A stretch of 64,000 bases of DNA from Streptomyces antibioticus (GTDB lineage: Bacteria > Actinomycetota > Actinomycetes > Streptomycetales > Streptomycetaceae). The stretch covers positions 62,001 to 126,000 of the forward strand of contig NZ_KQ948423.1 of the NCBI RefSeq assembly GCF_001514065.1, read 5' to 3'. The notes under the pieces are model-generated. The model ran no database searches. It was given only the letters and a program-made list of their open reading frames with translations, and was not told where the DNA came from. A program made the position numbers and the translations under genes. Shown piece by piece: positions 8,787 to 16,048 of the stretch; the first letter of the stretch is position 1; every line of letters begins with the position of its first letter.

Positions 8787-9095
8787 TCACCGCGCGTAAC
8801 GCATCAGCGCCCGCACCATGTGGCACGTCGTGTCCGACGGCGGGTGTACGCCAATCGTCTCCGCCGTGCTCCGTATCTTCTCGTTGCGCGCCTGGTTCGG
8901 CACGTACACGCCCGAGTCGAGTAGGGCGATGGCGAGCCGCATCGCCTTCAGGCGGCGGTTGTGCGTGATGTACCACTCGCGTGGCCGGCCCGGCGGCAGC
9001 GGGCGCTTCTCCACGGGGGCGTAGGGCAGGTCGAGCAACACCGGGTGCTGGACGGTCGACTGGGTGGGCAACGGCTTCAGAGCGGCAGCGGGCAC
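8787..9095 (-). CDS. Small conserved-looking protein under a DNA-damage-type promoter
   Basis: A 102-residue protein of unknown function, rich in Pro and basic residues, with the stretch PREWYITHNRRLKAMRLAIA and a helical C-terminus ending MVRALMRYAR. No signal peptide, membrane helix or known motif is visible. The start is decided by the ribosome site: AGGAGG directly abuts an ATG at 9101 but stands 6 bases before a GTG at 9095, which is the proper spacing, so GTG 9095 is preferred. A perfect PafBC-type promoter lies about 75 bases upstream (9172-9194). The role is not known; a part in the DNA-damage response is inferred from that promoter alone. Confidence 0.7.
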   Translation of the reverse strand: MPAAALKPLPTQSTVQHPVLLDLPYAPVEKRPLPPGRPREWYITHNRRLKAMRLAIALLDSGVYVPNQARNEKIRSTAETIGVHPPSDTTCHMVRALMRYAR

Positions 9096-9171
9096 AGGCA
9101 TCCTCCTGTCGCGGTCAGGGTGTCGGAACGGAGGGTTCGGCAGCCCCCCAACACCCTCGAACACTTCTTCT

Positions 9172-9194
9172 AGTGTACCGCCCGGCACTGACAA
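9172..9194 (-). promoter_or_regulatory. Perfect PafBC-type DNA-damage promoter
   Basis: Read on the minus strand, TTGTCAGTG (9194-9186) is followed by 8 bases and then TACACT (9177-9172). This fits TTGTCRGTG-N8-TANNNT at every specified position. It points to the small gene starting at 9095 and would give a 5' leader of roughly 70 bases. Confidence 0.8.
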
Positions 9195-9246
9195 AAGGCC
9201 CTGGCCACAGGGGCTTTGAGGGGACCTCAGAGGTACCTTTGACCCC

Positions 9247-9606
9247 ATGGAGATCTGGATCAACCCGGCTTGTTCCAAGTGCCGCAGTGCCATCAGCCTG
9301 CTCGATGCCGAGGGGGCCGACTACACCGTCCGCCGCTATCTGGAGGACGTGCCGAGCGAGGGCGAGATCAGGGCCGTACTCGACCGGCTCGGCCTCGAAC
9401 CGTGGGACATCACCCGCACCCAGGAGGCCGTCGCCAAGGAGCTCGGGCTCAAGGAGTGGGCGCGGGACGAGACGTCGCGGGACCAGTGGGTCAAGGCGCT
9501 CGCCGAGCATCCCAGGCTGATCCAGCGGCCGATCATCACGGCGGACGACGGCACGGCGGTGGTCGGCCGCAGCGAGGAGGCCGTTCGGGACGCTCTGTCC
9601 CGGTAG
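9247..9606 (+). CDS. ArsC/Spx-family thioredoxin-fold reductase
   Basis: A 119-residue ArsC-family protein, close to the full length for the family. The active-site loop is NPACSKCRS (C9 and C12), followed by the typical family order of LDxxGADYTVRRYLED and a late RPIITADDGTAVVGR loop carrying the conserved Arg-Pro. The family includes glutaredoxin-linked arsenate reductases and YffB-like proteins of unknown substrate. No arsenic-resistance genes are nearby, so arsenate reduction is uncertain. The ATG at 9247 has no strong ribosome site; it follows a short AGAGGTACC stretch. It stands alone, divergent from the small gene at 9095. Confidence 0.8.
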   Translation: MEIWINPACSKCRSAISLLDAEGADYTVRRYLEDVPSEGEIRAVLDRLGLEPWDITRTQEAVAKELGLKEWARDETSRDQWVKALAEHPRLIQRPIITADDGTAVVGRSEEAVRDALSR

Positions 9607-9664
9607 GCAACCGCTTGTCCGGCGGCGGGAGTTCAGGGCCCTCACCCTGTTACCCTCCGCCGCC

Positions 9665-10483
9665 ATGACCTTCGGTGATCAAGGAATGCCGTACGGGGCC
9701 CCGGACCCGTACACCCAGTGGGTGGTCGAGCAGGAGCGGATACGCCGGCGTCGGCGCACCCGGCGGGCGGTGGCCGCGGGGACGGGTGTCGTGCTCGTCG
9801 CGGCGATCACCGCGGGCGCCGTGCTGTACGCGGACGGCGGCGGGGACGGCGGGGCCGCCGCCTCGTCCTCGGCCGCCCCCTCCACCACCGCGCCGTCCCC
9901 GGCCGTGCCGTCCGTCGCCGTCTCCCTCCCCACCGACGCCCCGTCCGCGCTGCCCTCGTTGCTCTCCCGGCCGATCATCCGCCCGGAGCAGGCCTTCCCG
10001 GCGAAGAGCGTGCGGCTGTCCGACGGCTCCCGGTACGAGCGTGTCGACCTGGCCACCACCGCCGACTGCGCCAGGGGCATGTCGCCGGAGTTGGCCGCGC
10101 TGATCGCCCAGGGCCAGGGGTGCGAGCGGCTGACCGCCGCGCTGTTCACGGACGCCGACCGGCGCTCGCAGGTGACGGTGACCGTGCTGAGCTTCCGGCG
10201 CGTCGAGGACGCCTCGTCGGTGTTCGCGATGGCCTCGATGGACCCGGTGACCTATCAGGTCGTGTCGCTCGATCCGCCGCCCGAGGCCGGGCTGCCGACG
10301 GTGCCGCCCGGGTCGGCGGGGGTGTTCCGGCGGCTGATGACCGTGCGGTCCGTGGTGTTCGCCAACGGGCAGTGGGGCGACGGTTCGGAGCAGGACGAGG
10401 CCGCGATCACCGAGCAGACCGAGGACCTTCTCCAGTACGCCGACGACAACGTCGTCGCGTACGAGGATCCGGATTCGGTGTGA
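9665..10483 (+). CDS. Membrane-anchored extracytoplasmic protein
   Basis: A 272-residue type II membrane protein: a basic cytoplasmic N-terminus with RIRRRRRTRRA, a transmembrane helix at about residues 35-56, a Ser/Thr/Pro/Ala linker (about 65-105), and an extracellular domain of about 165 residues containing two Cys (in TTADCARGMS and QGQGCERLTA) likely to form a disulfide. The domain is not recognised; its layout resembles actinobacterial cell-surface proteins of unknown role. It is followed 97 bases later by a second secreted-protein gene on the same strand. Confidence 0.7.
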   Translation: MTFGDQGMPYGAPDPYTQWVVEQERIRRRRRTRRAVAAGTGVVLVAAITAGAVLYADGGGDGGAAASSSAAPSTTAPSPAVPSVAVSLPTDAPSALPSLLSRPIIRPEQAFPAKSVRLSDGSRYERVDLATTADCARGMSPELAALIAQGQGCERLTAALFTDADRRSQVTVTVLSFRRVEDASSVFAMASMDPVTYQVVSLDPPPEAGLPTVPPGSAGVFRRLMTVRSVVFANGQWGDGSEQDEAAITEQTEDLLQYADDNVVAYEDPDSV

Positions 10484-10580
10484 CGTACGTTACTTCAGTG
10501 ACTCCTGTAACCGCTGAGTAACCTCGTTCGGTATCTCGTACATAGCGGCGTACGCTCCCCTACCTCTTCAGGAGGCGCGC

Positions 10581-11267
10581 ATGTCGCGTAGGAGAACTCT
10601 CAGCACAGGCAAGAAGATCGCGCTGTTCGTGGGCGCGGCGTCGGTGGCGGGCGGTGGGGCCTTCGTCATGGCGAGCACGTCGAGTGCCTCCCAGGCGCAG
10701 CAGCCACAGACGAAGGCGGCCGACTCGGGCGTCTGCCAGGGGCTCGCCACCGCCCTCGGCAACAACCAGAAGTTCATCGACGGCCAACGGGCCAATCCGG
10801 ACGCGCAGTCGGCGGCCCGGATCGCCAACCGCGAGGCGGTCATCGAGCAGATCAAGGTGCAGCAGAAGGCGTCCGGGTGCGCCGTTGGGGAGTCGGCTCA
10901 GGGCTCCCAGGCGGCACAGCCGGCGGCTCCCGCCGCACCGAGCGCGGCGCCCAGTGCCGCCGCGAGCGCACCGGCCGCGGCTACGGGAAACACCGGAAAC
11001 GGCGGTGCCGCCGCCTCCGGGCAGCAGGTCTGCAAGGGCTCCACCGTCACCCTCTCCGGTGAGGGCGGTGCGCCCGCCGCGTCCAGCAACCAGTTCCCGG
11101 CGGGGACGACGCTGAAGGTCACCAACCTGGACAACAACAAGTCCACGACGGTCAAGGTCACTTCGGTCTCGGGCAGCTGTGCCCTGCTGAACAACGCCGC
11201 CTTCGAGCAGGTCCGGGAACCGGGCAAGTTCCTGATCCGGCGAGCCGTGATCGAGAAGGTGGGGTGA
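10581..11267 (+). CDS. Secreted protein with helical Cys domain and DPBB-like C-terminus
   Basis: A 228-residue secreted protein. A signal peptide covers about residues 1-37. A helical domain bounded by two Cys follows (VCQGLATALGNNQKF to KASGC, about 50-96), then an Ala/Pro/Ser linker, then a C-terminal domain of about 80 residues (SSNQFPAGTTLKVTNLDNNK and PGKFLIRRAVIEKVG) that resembles a double-psi beta-barrel of the RlpA/expansin type. Such domains bind or cut cell-wall glycans, though no catalytic Asp can be assigned. Ribosome site CAGGAGG precedes the ATG. It shares its N-terminal layout with the DUF1996 protein at 18146. Confidence 0.75.
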   Translation: MSRRRTLSTGKKIALFVGAASVAGGGAFVMASTSSASQAQQPQTKAADSGVCQGLATALGNNQKFIDGQRANPDAQSAARIANREAVIEQIKVQQKASGCAVGESAQGSQAAQPAAPAAPSAAPSAAASAPAAATGNTGNGGAAASGQQVCKGSTVTLSGEGGAPAASSNQFPAGTTLKVTNLDNNKSTTVKVTSVSGSCALLNNAAFEQVREPGKFLIRRAVIEKVG

Positions 11268-11270
11268 GGT

Positions 11271-12137
11271 TCAACGACATAGGAACTGCGTGAGGCGGCG
11301 GCCCAGTTCGGCGGGTGCCGACTGCGGCAGCGCGTGATGCGAGACACCGGGAACCACCACCGTCTCGACGCGCGGCAGCAGTTCACCCGCCCTGGCCGTC
11401 ACCTTGTACGTGTCATGCGTCCTGCTGTTCGCGGCCACGAACAGCAGGACCGGCATGTCCAGCCCGCGCAGGGCGTCGACGGACGGGCGCGGGCCGGTCA
11501 CCGGCTTCGTCACGGAGGGGAAGCCGGCGGCCGCCTCCTGGAGGCGGAGCCAGTCGGGGTCGAGCGGCACTCCCCCGGTCTCCCACTCCAGGAAGGCCCG
11601 GACGCGGTGGGGCGCGGGCCGCAGCAGCATCGGCAGGGCGTGCAGCAGATACGCCGGGCGGTATCCGGCGAAGCACTGGGTGGGGTCCAGCAGGAACAGG
11701 CTGCGCACACGCGCCGGTTCACGCACGCGCGCGTGCAGGGCGTGCTGCAGGGCGACGAAGGCGCCGTACGAGTGCCCGCCCAGGTCCGTCTCCTCGATGC
11801 CGAGGCCGTCGAGGACCGCGTCCAGCCATGCAGCCAGGTCGGCGACCGTACGGGGGTGACGGTCGGCGGCCGGGACGCTGCGGCCCGCGTCGCCGATCAG
11901 GTCGACTGCGTGGACGCGGTGGGTGCGGGCCAGGTCGGGGGCCTGGGCGTACCAGGACGCGGAGGTCGCGCCCCCGCCGGGCAGCAGGACGAGCGGGGGC
12001 GCGCCGGCCGGCCCGCACACGGTGACGTGGGTCGTGCCGAAGGGCGTGGGGACCCGGACCACCTCCCGCTCCGCCGGCCACTTGGCCATGACCTTGTCGT
12101 AGGCCGCCTGGAAAGCGTCGTCGTCGTACGTGCTCAT
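11271..12137 (-). CDS. Alpha/beta-fold hydrolase
   Basis: A 288-residue alpha/beta-hydrolase with the oxyanion loop LLPGGGATSASW, nucleophile in GGHSYGAF, and a late VPGVSHHALP carrying the catalytic His. The long open frame continues upstream across the MarR gene, but ATG 12137 has a GGGGAGGG ribosome site and directly starts the conserved text (MSTYDDDAFQAAYDKV). It is transcribed divergently from a MarR gene with a shared 66-bp gap that contains a strong inverted repeat, so MarR repression released by a small ligand is likely. The substrate is unknown. The stop lies only 3 bases from the stop of the secreted-protein gene. Confidence 0.85.
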   Translation of the reverse strand: MSTYDDDAFQAAYDKVMAKWPAEREVVRVPTPFGTTHVTVCGPAGAPPLVLLPGGGATSASWYAQAPDLARTHRVHAVDLIGDAGRSVPAADRHPRTVADLAAWLDAVLDGLGIEETDLGGHSYGAFVALQHALHARVREPARVRSLFLLDPTQCFAGYRPAYLLHALPMLLRPAPHRVRAFLEWETGGVPLDPDWLRLQEAAAGFPSVTKPVTGPRPSVDALRGLDMPVLLFVAANSRTHDTYKVTARAGELLPRVETVVVPGVSHHALPQSAPAELGRRLTQFLCR

Positions 12138-12149
12138 CGAGCCCTCCCC

Positions 12150-12190
12150 TATTATCTCGTTGAGCGAGATGTTCGACGAGCGAGACAATA
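12150..12190. promoter_or_regulatory. MarR-type operator between hydrolase and marR genes
   Basis: An inner palindrome has arms ATCTCG (12154-12159) and CGAGAT (12165-12170). An outer inverted repeat has arms TATTATCTCG (12150-12159) and CGAGACAATA (12181-12190), with one mismatch. Both lie in the 66-bp gap of a divergent gene pair, the usual place for a MarR autoregulatory operator. Confidence 0.75.
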
Positions 12191-12203
12191 GCCGAGGAGC
12201 GGC

Positions 12204-12674
12204 ATGAACGGCATGGCACCCCGAGGGTCCGAGATGGAGATCGTCCATCTGCTGCGCGCAGTCACCGTCGAACTCGGCCTGCACAGCGCCCGGTTCGCGC
12301 AGCGCCACGCCATGCACCCGACGGATGTGCGGGCCCTGATCGCCCTCATGGACGCCGCACGCGCGCGTGAGGAGATGACGGCAGGGCGGCTCGGGGCGGC
12401 GCTCGGGCTGAACTCGGCGGGCACGACCGCGCTGGTCGACCGGCTGGAGCGGGCGGGCCATGTCCGGCGGGTGCGCGGGGAGCGGGACCGGCGCAAGGTC
12501 GTGATCGAGGTGAGCGAGGGGGCGGTCGAGCTCGGGTGGGCCTTCTTCGGGCCGCTGATCGACCGGACCGTGGTGCTGCTGGAGACGTACGACGAGCGGG
12601 AGAGGGCCGCGATCCGGGGGTTCCTCACGGGGGTGCGGGACGCGGTGGCCGAGGAGGACGGAGGGGAGGCCTGA
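12204..12674 (+). CDS. MarR-family transcriptional regulator
   Basis: A 156-residue MarR protein. The winged-helix core is visible as MTAGRLGAALGLNSAGTTAL (recognition helix), then LVDRLERAGHVRRVRGERDR with the conserved wing pattern DRRKVVIEVSE. Helices at both ends would form the dimer interface. Ribosome site GAGGAG precedes the ATG. It is divergent from the alpha/beta-hydrolase gene and very probably represses both that gene and itself through the inverted repeats at 12150-12190. No Cys positioned for redox sensing is evident, so a small-molecule ligand is more likely than an oxidant. Confidence 0.85.
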   Translation: MNGMAPRGSEMEIVHLLRAVTVELGLHSARFAQRHAMHPTDVRALIALMDAARAREEMTAGRLGAALGLNSAGTTALVDRLERAGHVRRVRGERDRRKVVIEVSEGAVELGWAFFGPLIDRTVVLLETYDERERAAIRGFLTGVRDAVAEEDGGEA

Positions 12675-12775
12675 GGGGAGGACTGAGCCCCCAACCCCAT
12701 CGCATACGAGGCGGCGCCACCGGCCCCGCGGCCGGCCACCGGGGCCGCTCTCCGGTCGCCGCGGCCCCTCACAGC

Positions 12776-12816
12776 GTGAAACTCGCCACAGAACGAGCAG
12801 GTAACACGGGGTTCAC
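12776..12816 (+). promoter_or_regulatory. GlnR-type binding boxes upstream of glnII
   Basis: GTGAAAC (12776-12782), AGAAC (12790-12794), GTAAC (12801-12805) and TTCAC (12812-12816) recur about every 11 bases. This fits the actinobacterial GlnR pattern of alternating GTnAC and GAAAC sites separated by 6 bases. GlnR control of glnII is known in S. coelicolor; the assignment here is by motif and position, 136 bases before the start. Confidence 0.75.
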
Positions 12817-12951
12817 ATTCGAGCAATGGCCGGGAAATCGCCTGTTGACAGGCTCGCGCACACCAAGCGCGGCGTTTCAGTGCCGCAGCGCCGCAGCAGC
12901 CAGCAGCACCCGCAAGCGCGCCTAGAGACCCACCCCCGAAGGATGTGGCCC

Positions 12952-13980
12952 GTGACCTTCAAGGCTGAGTACATCTGGATCGACGGCACCGAGCCGACGG
13001 CCAAGCTCCGTTCCAAGACGAAGATCCTGGCGGACGACGCCAAGGGCGCGGAGCTGCCGATCTGGGGCTTCGACGGGTCGTCCACGAACCAGGCCGAGGG
13101 GCACTCCTCGGACCGCGTGCTCAAGCCGGTGTTCTCCTGCCCGGACCCGATCCGCGGCGGCGACGACATCCTGGTCCTGTGTGAGGTCCTCGACATCGAC
13201 TTCACGCCGCACTCCTCCAACACCCGTGCCGCGCTGGCCGACGTCGCCGAGAAGTTCGCCTCCCAGGAGCCGATCTTCGGCATCGAGCAGGAGTACACCT
13301 TCTTCAAGGACGGCTACCCGCTCGGCTTCCCCAAGGGCGGCTTCCCGGCCCCGCAGGGCGGCTACTACTGCGGTGTCGGCGCCGACGAGATCTTCGGCCG
13401 TGACGTCGTCGAGGCGCACCTGGAGAACTGCCTGAAGGCGGGTCTGGCGATCTCCGGCATCAACGCCGAGGTCATGCCCGGCCAGTGGGAGTTCCAGGTC
13501 GGCCCGGTCTCCCCGCTCGAGGTCTCGGACCACATGTGGGTGGCCCGCTGGCTGCTCTACCGCACCGCCGAGGACTTCGGCATCTCCGCGACCCTGGACC
13601 CGAAGCCGGTCAAGGGCGACTGGAACGGCGCCGGTGCGCACACCAACTTCTCCACGAAGGCGATGCGCGAGGGCTACGACGCGATCATCACCGCGTGCGA
13701 GGCCCTCGGTGAGGGCTCGAAGCCGCTCGACCACGTCAAGAACTACGGCGCCGGCATCGACGACCGCCTCACCGGTCTGCACGAGACCGCACCGTGGAAC
13801 GAGTACTCCTACGGTGTCTCCAACCGTGGCGCCTCGGTCCGTATCCCGTGGCAGGTCGAGAAGGACGGCAAGGGCTACATCGAGGACCGCCGCCCCAACG
13901 CCAACGTCGACCCCTACGTCGTGACGCGCCTGATCGTCGACACCTGCTGCACCGCGCTCGAGAAGGCCGGCCAGATCTGA
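12952..13980 (+). CDS. glnII: Glutamine synthetase type II
   Basis: A 342-residue eukaryote-type (GSII) glutamine synthetase, which makes glutamine from glutamate, ammonia and ATP and is not controlled by adenylylation. Active-site stretches include LPIWGFDGSSTNQA, FGIEQEYTFF (metal ligands E112 and E114), MPGQWEFQVGP and GDWNGAGAHTNFST. The start is the GTG at 12952, with AAGGA 8 bases upstream; the codons before it are not part of the family. GlnR-type boxes upstream point to induction by nitrogen limitation. A strong hairpin terminator follows. Its GSI regulator glnE and a GlnA-like enzyme lie further on in the window. Confidence 0.97.
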   Translation: MTFKAEYIWIDGTEPTAKLRSKTKILADDAKGAELPIWGFDGSSTNQAEGHSSDRVLKPVFSCPDPIRGGDDILVLCEVLDIDFTPHSSNTRAALADVAEKFASQEPIFGIEQEYTFFKDGYPLGFPKGGFPAPQGGYYCGVGADEIFGRDVVEAHLENCLKAGLAISGINAEVMPGQWEFQVGPVSPLEVSDHMWVARWLLYRTAEDFGISATLDPKPVKGDWNGAGAHTNFSTKAMREGYDAIITACEALGEGSKPLDHVKNYGAGIDDRLTGLHETAPWNEYSYGVSNRGASVRIPWQVEKDGKGYIEDRRPNANVDPYVVTRLIVDTCCTALEKAGQI

Positions 13981-13996
13981 TCCCCGCAACAGCTTC

Positions 13997-14031
13997 CCGA
14001 GGGGCGTCCACCGATGGTGGGCGCCCCTCGG
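13997..14031 (+). terminator. Terminator hairpin after glnII
   Basis: Arms 13997-14006 (CCGAGGGGCG) and 14022-14031 (CGCCCCTCGG) are perfect and extend inward through TCCACC/GGTGGG with one G-T pair, giving a stem of about 16 pairs 16 bases after the glnII stop. Confidence 0.85.
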
Positions 14032-14035
14032 CGCG

Positions 14036-14058
14036 TTGTCAGTGGGGTCTGCCAGGGT
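14036..14058 (+). promoter_or_regulatory. PafBC-type promoter, nearly leaderless
   Basis: TTGTCAGTG (14036-14044), an 8-base spacer, then CAGGGT (14053-14058). The match to TTGTCRGTG-N8-TANNNT is complete except the first -10 base, the same deviation as at 7491. The ATG at 14065 is only 6 bases after the -10, so the transcript would begin at or next to the start codon. Confidence 0.7.
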
Positions 14059-14064
14059 GGGGGC

Positions 14065-14991
14065 ATGGAGATCGACGGGGGTCTGGCCGCCAAGGTCATG
14101 ACCGAGTACGGGGAGACGCTCACCGGTGTGAGCGAGCGGGAGTTGCGGGAGCTGGTGCACCGCATCGGGGAGAGCGGCGACCGCTGGCTGGTGATCCAGC
14201 GCGTCCCCGATCTGCCGGACGTCTTCGCGCAGGTGTGGCATCAGAGCGGCGGTGCCTACGAGGTGGAGCACCGGACGAGCCGCACCGCCTTCTTCCGTAC
14301 GGAGCTCACCGACCCGGCTGCCGTCGCCGACGTCCTGGTGGGCTGGGCCCGGGAGGAGAACGGCTGGGACAGGGGGGTCTCCTGGGCGCCGATCGACTTC
14401 GACACGGAGCAGGAGGACGTGCCCGAACTCCCCGACGAGGTCCGCACGGACGTCGAGACGCGGGTGCGCGAGCTGCTGCGGTGCGGATACGACGACCGCC
14501 GCAGGCTGACCGAGGACGCCGAGGAGTGGCTCGTCGACGGCGACGACCGTCCGGTCTCCCCCGCGCAGGCGCGCCTGCTCGTGGACCGGCTGTGGCTGGA
14601 GCGGGTGGCCGAACAGCGCACCTGGGAGGGCACCACCGACCCGGAGCGCATCGCCCTGGCCTTCAAGGCCCTGAACTCCACCGGCATCACCGCCCGGGAG
14701 AACTTCACCTGCTGCCGCACCTGCGGCACCGCCGAGATAGCCGCCGAGCGCGCCGAGGGCGACCGCGGCTTCGTCTACTTCCACTCCCAGTGCACCGAGA
14801 GCGCCGCCGCCGGACACGGACTGACGCTGCTCTACGGCGGCTTCGACGGCTCGACCGCGACCACCGCCGACGTCGGACGTGAGGTCGTCGCAGCCCTCGA
14901 CTCCGCGGGACTGTCCACCCAGTGGGACGGCGATCCGTCCAGGGCCATCGACGTCACGCCCCTGAACTGGCGCAAACGCCTGGTGGGGTGA
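14065..14991 (+). CDS. DUF6891-type protein
   Basis: A 308-residue cytoplasmic protein. The C-terminal half carries the pattern FTCCRTCGTAEIAAE, then RGFVYFHSQCTESAA and GLTLLYGGFDGS, which I recall as the DUF6891 family; function unknown. The Cys-Cys-x-x-Cys cluster followed by His and a later Cys could bind metal. The N-terminal half is acidic and unassigned. ATG 14065 was chosen because the frame upstream reads through the promoter; no Shine-Dalgarno site is present, in line with a leaderless transcript from the PafBC-type promoter directly before it. A DNA-damage link is inferred from that promoter only. Confidence 0.7.
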   Translation: MEIDGGLAAKVMTEYGETLTGVSERELRELVHRIGESGDRWLVIQRVPDLPDVFAQVWHQSGGAYEVEHRTSRTAFFRTELTDPAAVADVLVGWAREENGWDRGVSWAPIDFDTEQEDVPELPDEVRTDVETRVRELLRCGYDDRRRLTEDAEEWLVDGDDRPVSPAQARLLVDRLWLERVAEQRTWEGTTDPERIALAFKALNSTGITARENFTCCRTCGTAEIAAERAEGDRGFVYFHSQCTESAAAGHGLTLLYGGFDGSTATTADVGREVVAALDSAGLSTQWDGDPSRAIDVTPLNWRKRLVG

Positions 14992-15049
14992 CGTACGCAA
15001 CGTCAGTTTCTCGTCAAGGAAGCGTCCAAGCTGTGAGAGGAGGGTCCTG

Positions 15050-15202
15050 TTGCGGGCGTGTGTCTGCTTCAATGTGGGCATGGCCAGTTTCCAGAACCCC
15101 AGCGCGACAGGTCGCCATGACCTCGAGCCGTTCTGGCCTTCCCGTCAGCACCATGACTTCGACCGGGTGTGTTGCCGCGCGATGAACGCGCTGGCCCTCT
15201 AA
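15050..15202 (+). CDS. Possible 50-residue Cys-containing small ORF
   Basis: GAGGAGGG at 15037-15044 stands 5 bases before a TTG at 15050 that opens a 50-codon frame ending at TAA 15200-15202. An in-frame ATG at 15080 would give 40 residues but lacks a ribosome site. The peptide has Cys at positions 4 and 6 and a Cys-Cys pair near its end in DFDRVCCRAMNALAL. It lies 103 bases before an orphan winged-helix regulator. Actinobacterial Cys-rich leader peptides work by attenuation of sulfur genes; this could be a leader of that general type, but no terminator/antiterminator pair is evident. It may also be non-coding. Confidence 0.4.
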   Translation: MRACVCFNVGMASFQNPSATGRHDLEPFWPSRQHHDFDRVCCRAMNALAL

Positions 15203-15305
15203 AGCCGTACACACCCCGTCCGGCCTTCGGCCAGCGCGCAGTCGATCCACGTCTTGGGACGACCCGTCCCCTGGACGACCTCCTCGCGCGAAAGAGCTGA
15301 CCCTC

Positions 15306-15908
15306 ATGGCGACCACTCGTTCCCTGTCCCCCGCCCCCTTCGGCACCGCCCCGGCCGAGTCCGGCCCGCGGCACCGGCTCAGGGCCGTCGGCCCCGACGA
15401 CGTACTGCACGTGGCGGACTTCCTGCCGCCGGGTGCCACCTGGCTGCCCGCCCCGCAGCACGCGCTGCCCACGCTGCCGGGCCAGCCGCCGATGATCGGC
15501 TACCTGGTGCTCGTCCCGGCCGACCAGCAGCCGCTGCTGCCGACCGAGCCGACCACAGCCGGTGCGCCCGGCGCCCTGGGTGCCCCGGGTGCCCTGGATG
15601 CCGACAGCGACGACGACCCGCTCGTCCGCATCGACACCGTGCAGCGCACCGCCGAGGTGAACGGCGTGGAACTCGACCTCACGTACCTGGAGTTCGAGCT
15701 TCTCGCCCACCTCGTCGCCAACCCGCACCGGGTGCACACCCGCGACCAGCTGGTCACCACCGTGTGGGGCTACGGCCACGTGGGCGACGGCCGCACCGTC
15801 GACGTCCACATCGCCCGGCTCCGCCGCAAGCTGGGCGCCCAGCACCGGCAGGCGATCCAGACGATCCGCCGGGTGGGCTACAAGTACGCGCCGCCGACCG
15901 GGCGTTGA
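15306..15908 (+). CDS. Orphan OmpR/PhoB-type winged-helix regulator
   Basis: A 200-residue protein with a C-terminal OmpR-type DNA-binding domain at about residues 105-197: LTYLEFELLAHLVANPHRVH, RDQLVTTVWGYGHVGDGRTV, DVHIARLRRKLG and TIRRVGYKYAPP. The N-terminal 100 residues contain no receiver domain: there is no phospho-acceptor pattern, and the region is Pro/Ala-rich with a GAPGALGAPGALDADSDDD linker. It is therefore an orphan regulator not driven by phosphorylation in the usual way. Ligand and targets are unknown. It is followed by a perfect UUCG-loop terminator and then by a two-component pair with its own promoter. Confidence 0.85.
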   Translation: MATTRSLSPAPFGTAPAESGPRHRLRAVGPDDVLHVADFLPPGATWLPAPQHALPTLPGQPPMIGYLVLVPADQQPLLPTEPTTAGAPGALGAPGALDADSDDDPLVRIDTVQRTAEVNGVELDLTYLEFELLAHLVANPHRVHTRDQLVTTVWGYGHVGDGRTVDVHIARLRRKLGAQHRQAIQTIRRVGYKYAPPTGR

Positions 15909-15946
15909 CGTCGACGGCTGTCCGCTGACGGCAGGCACCCGTTCCG

Positions 15947-15976
15947 CACCCCGTCGCCCTTCGGGGCGACGGGGTG
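15947..15976 (+). terminator. 13-bp perfect stem with TTCG loop
   Basis: Arms 15947-15959 and 15964-15976 are perfectly complementary around a TTCG tetraloop (15960-15963), 38 bases after the winged-helix stop. This is a very stable RNA hairpin and separates that gene from the kinase gene. Confidence 0.85.
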
Positions 15977-16048
15977 TACCTGGCACCACCCCCTGACCGG
16001 GTGGCCAGGCCCCGTGACCCGGCACCGGGCCTCGGCGAGACTGCTGCC

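Noticed and set aside
9150-9175. A LexA (SOS) box near TCGAACACTTCT
   Set aside because: Only one half site (TCGAAC) is present; the second half does not match, so the PafBC-type element is the better explanation.
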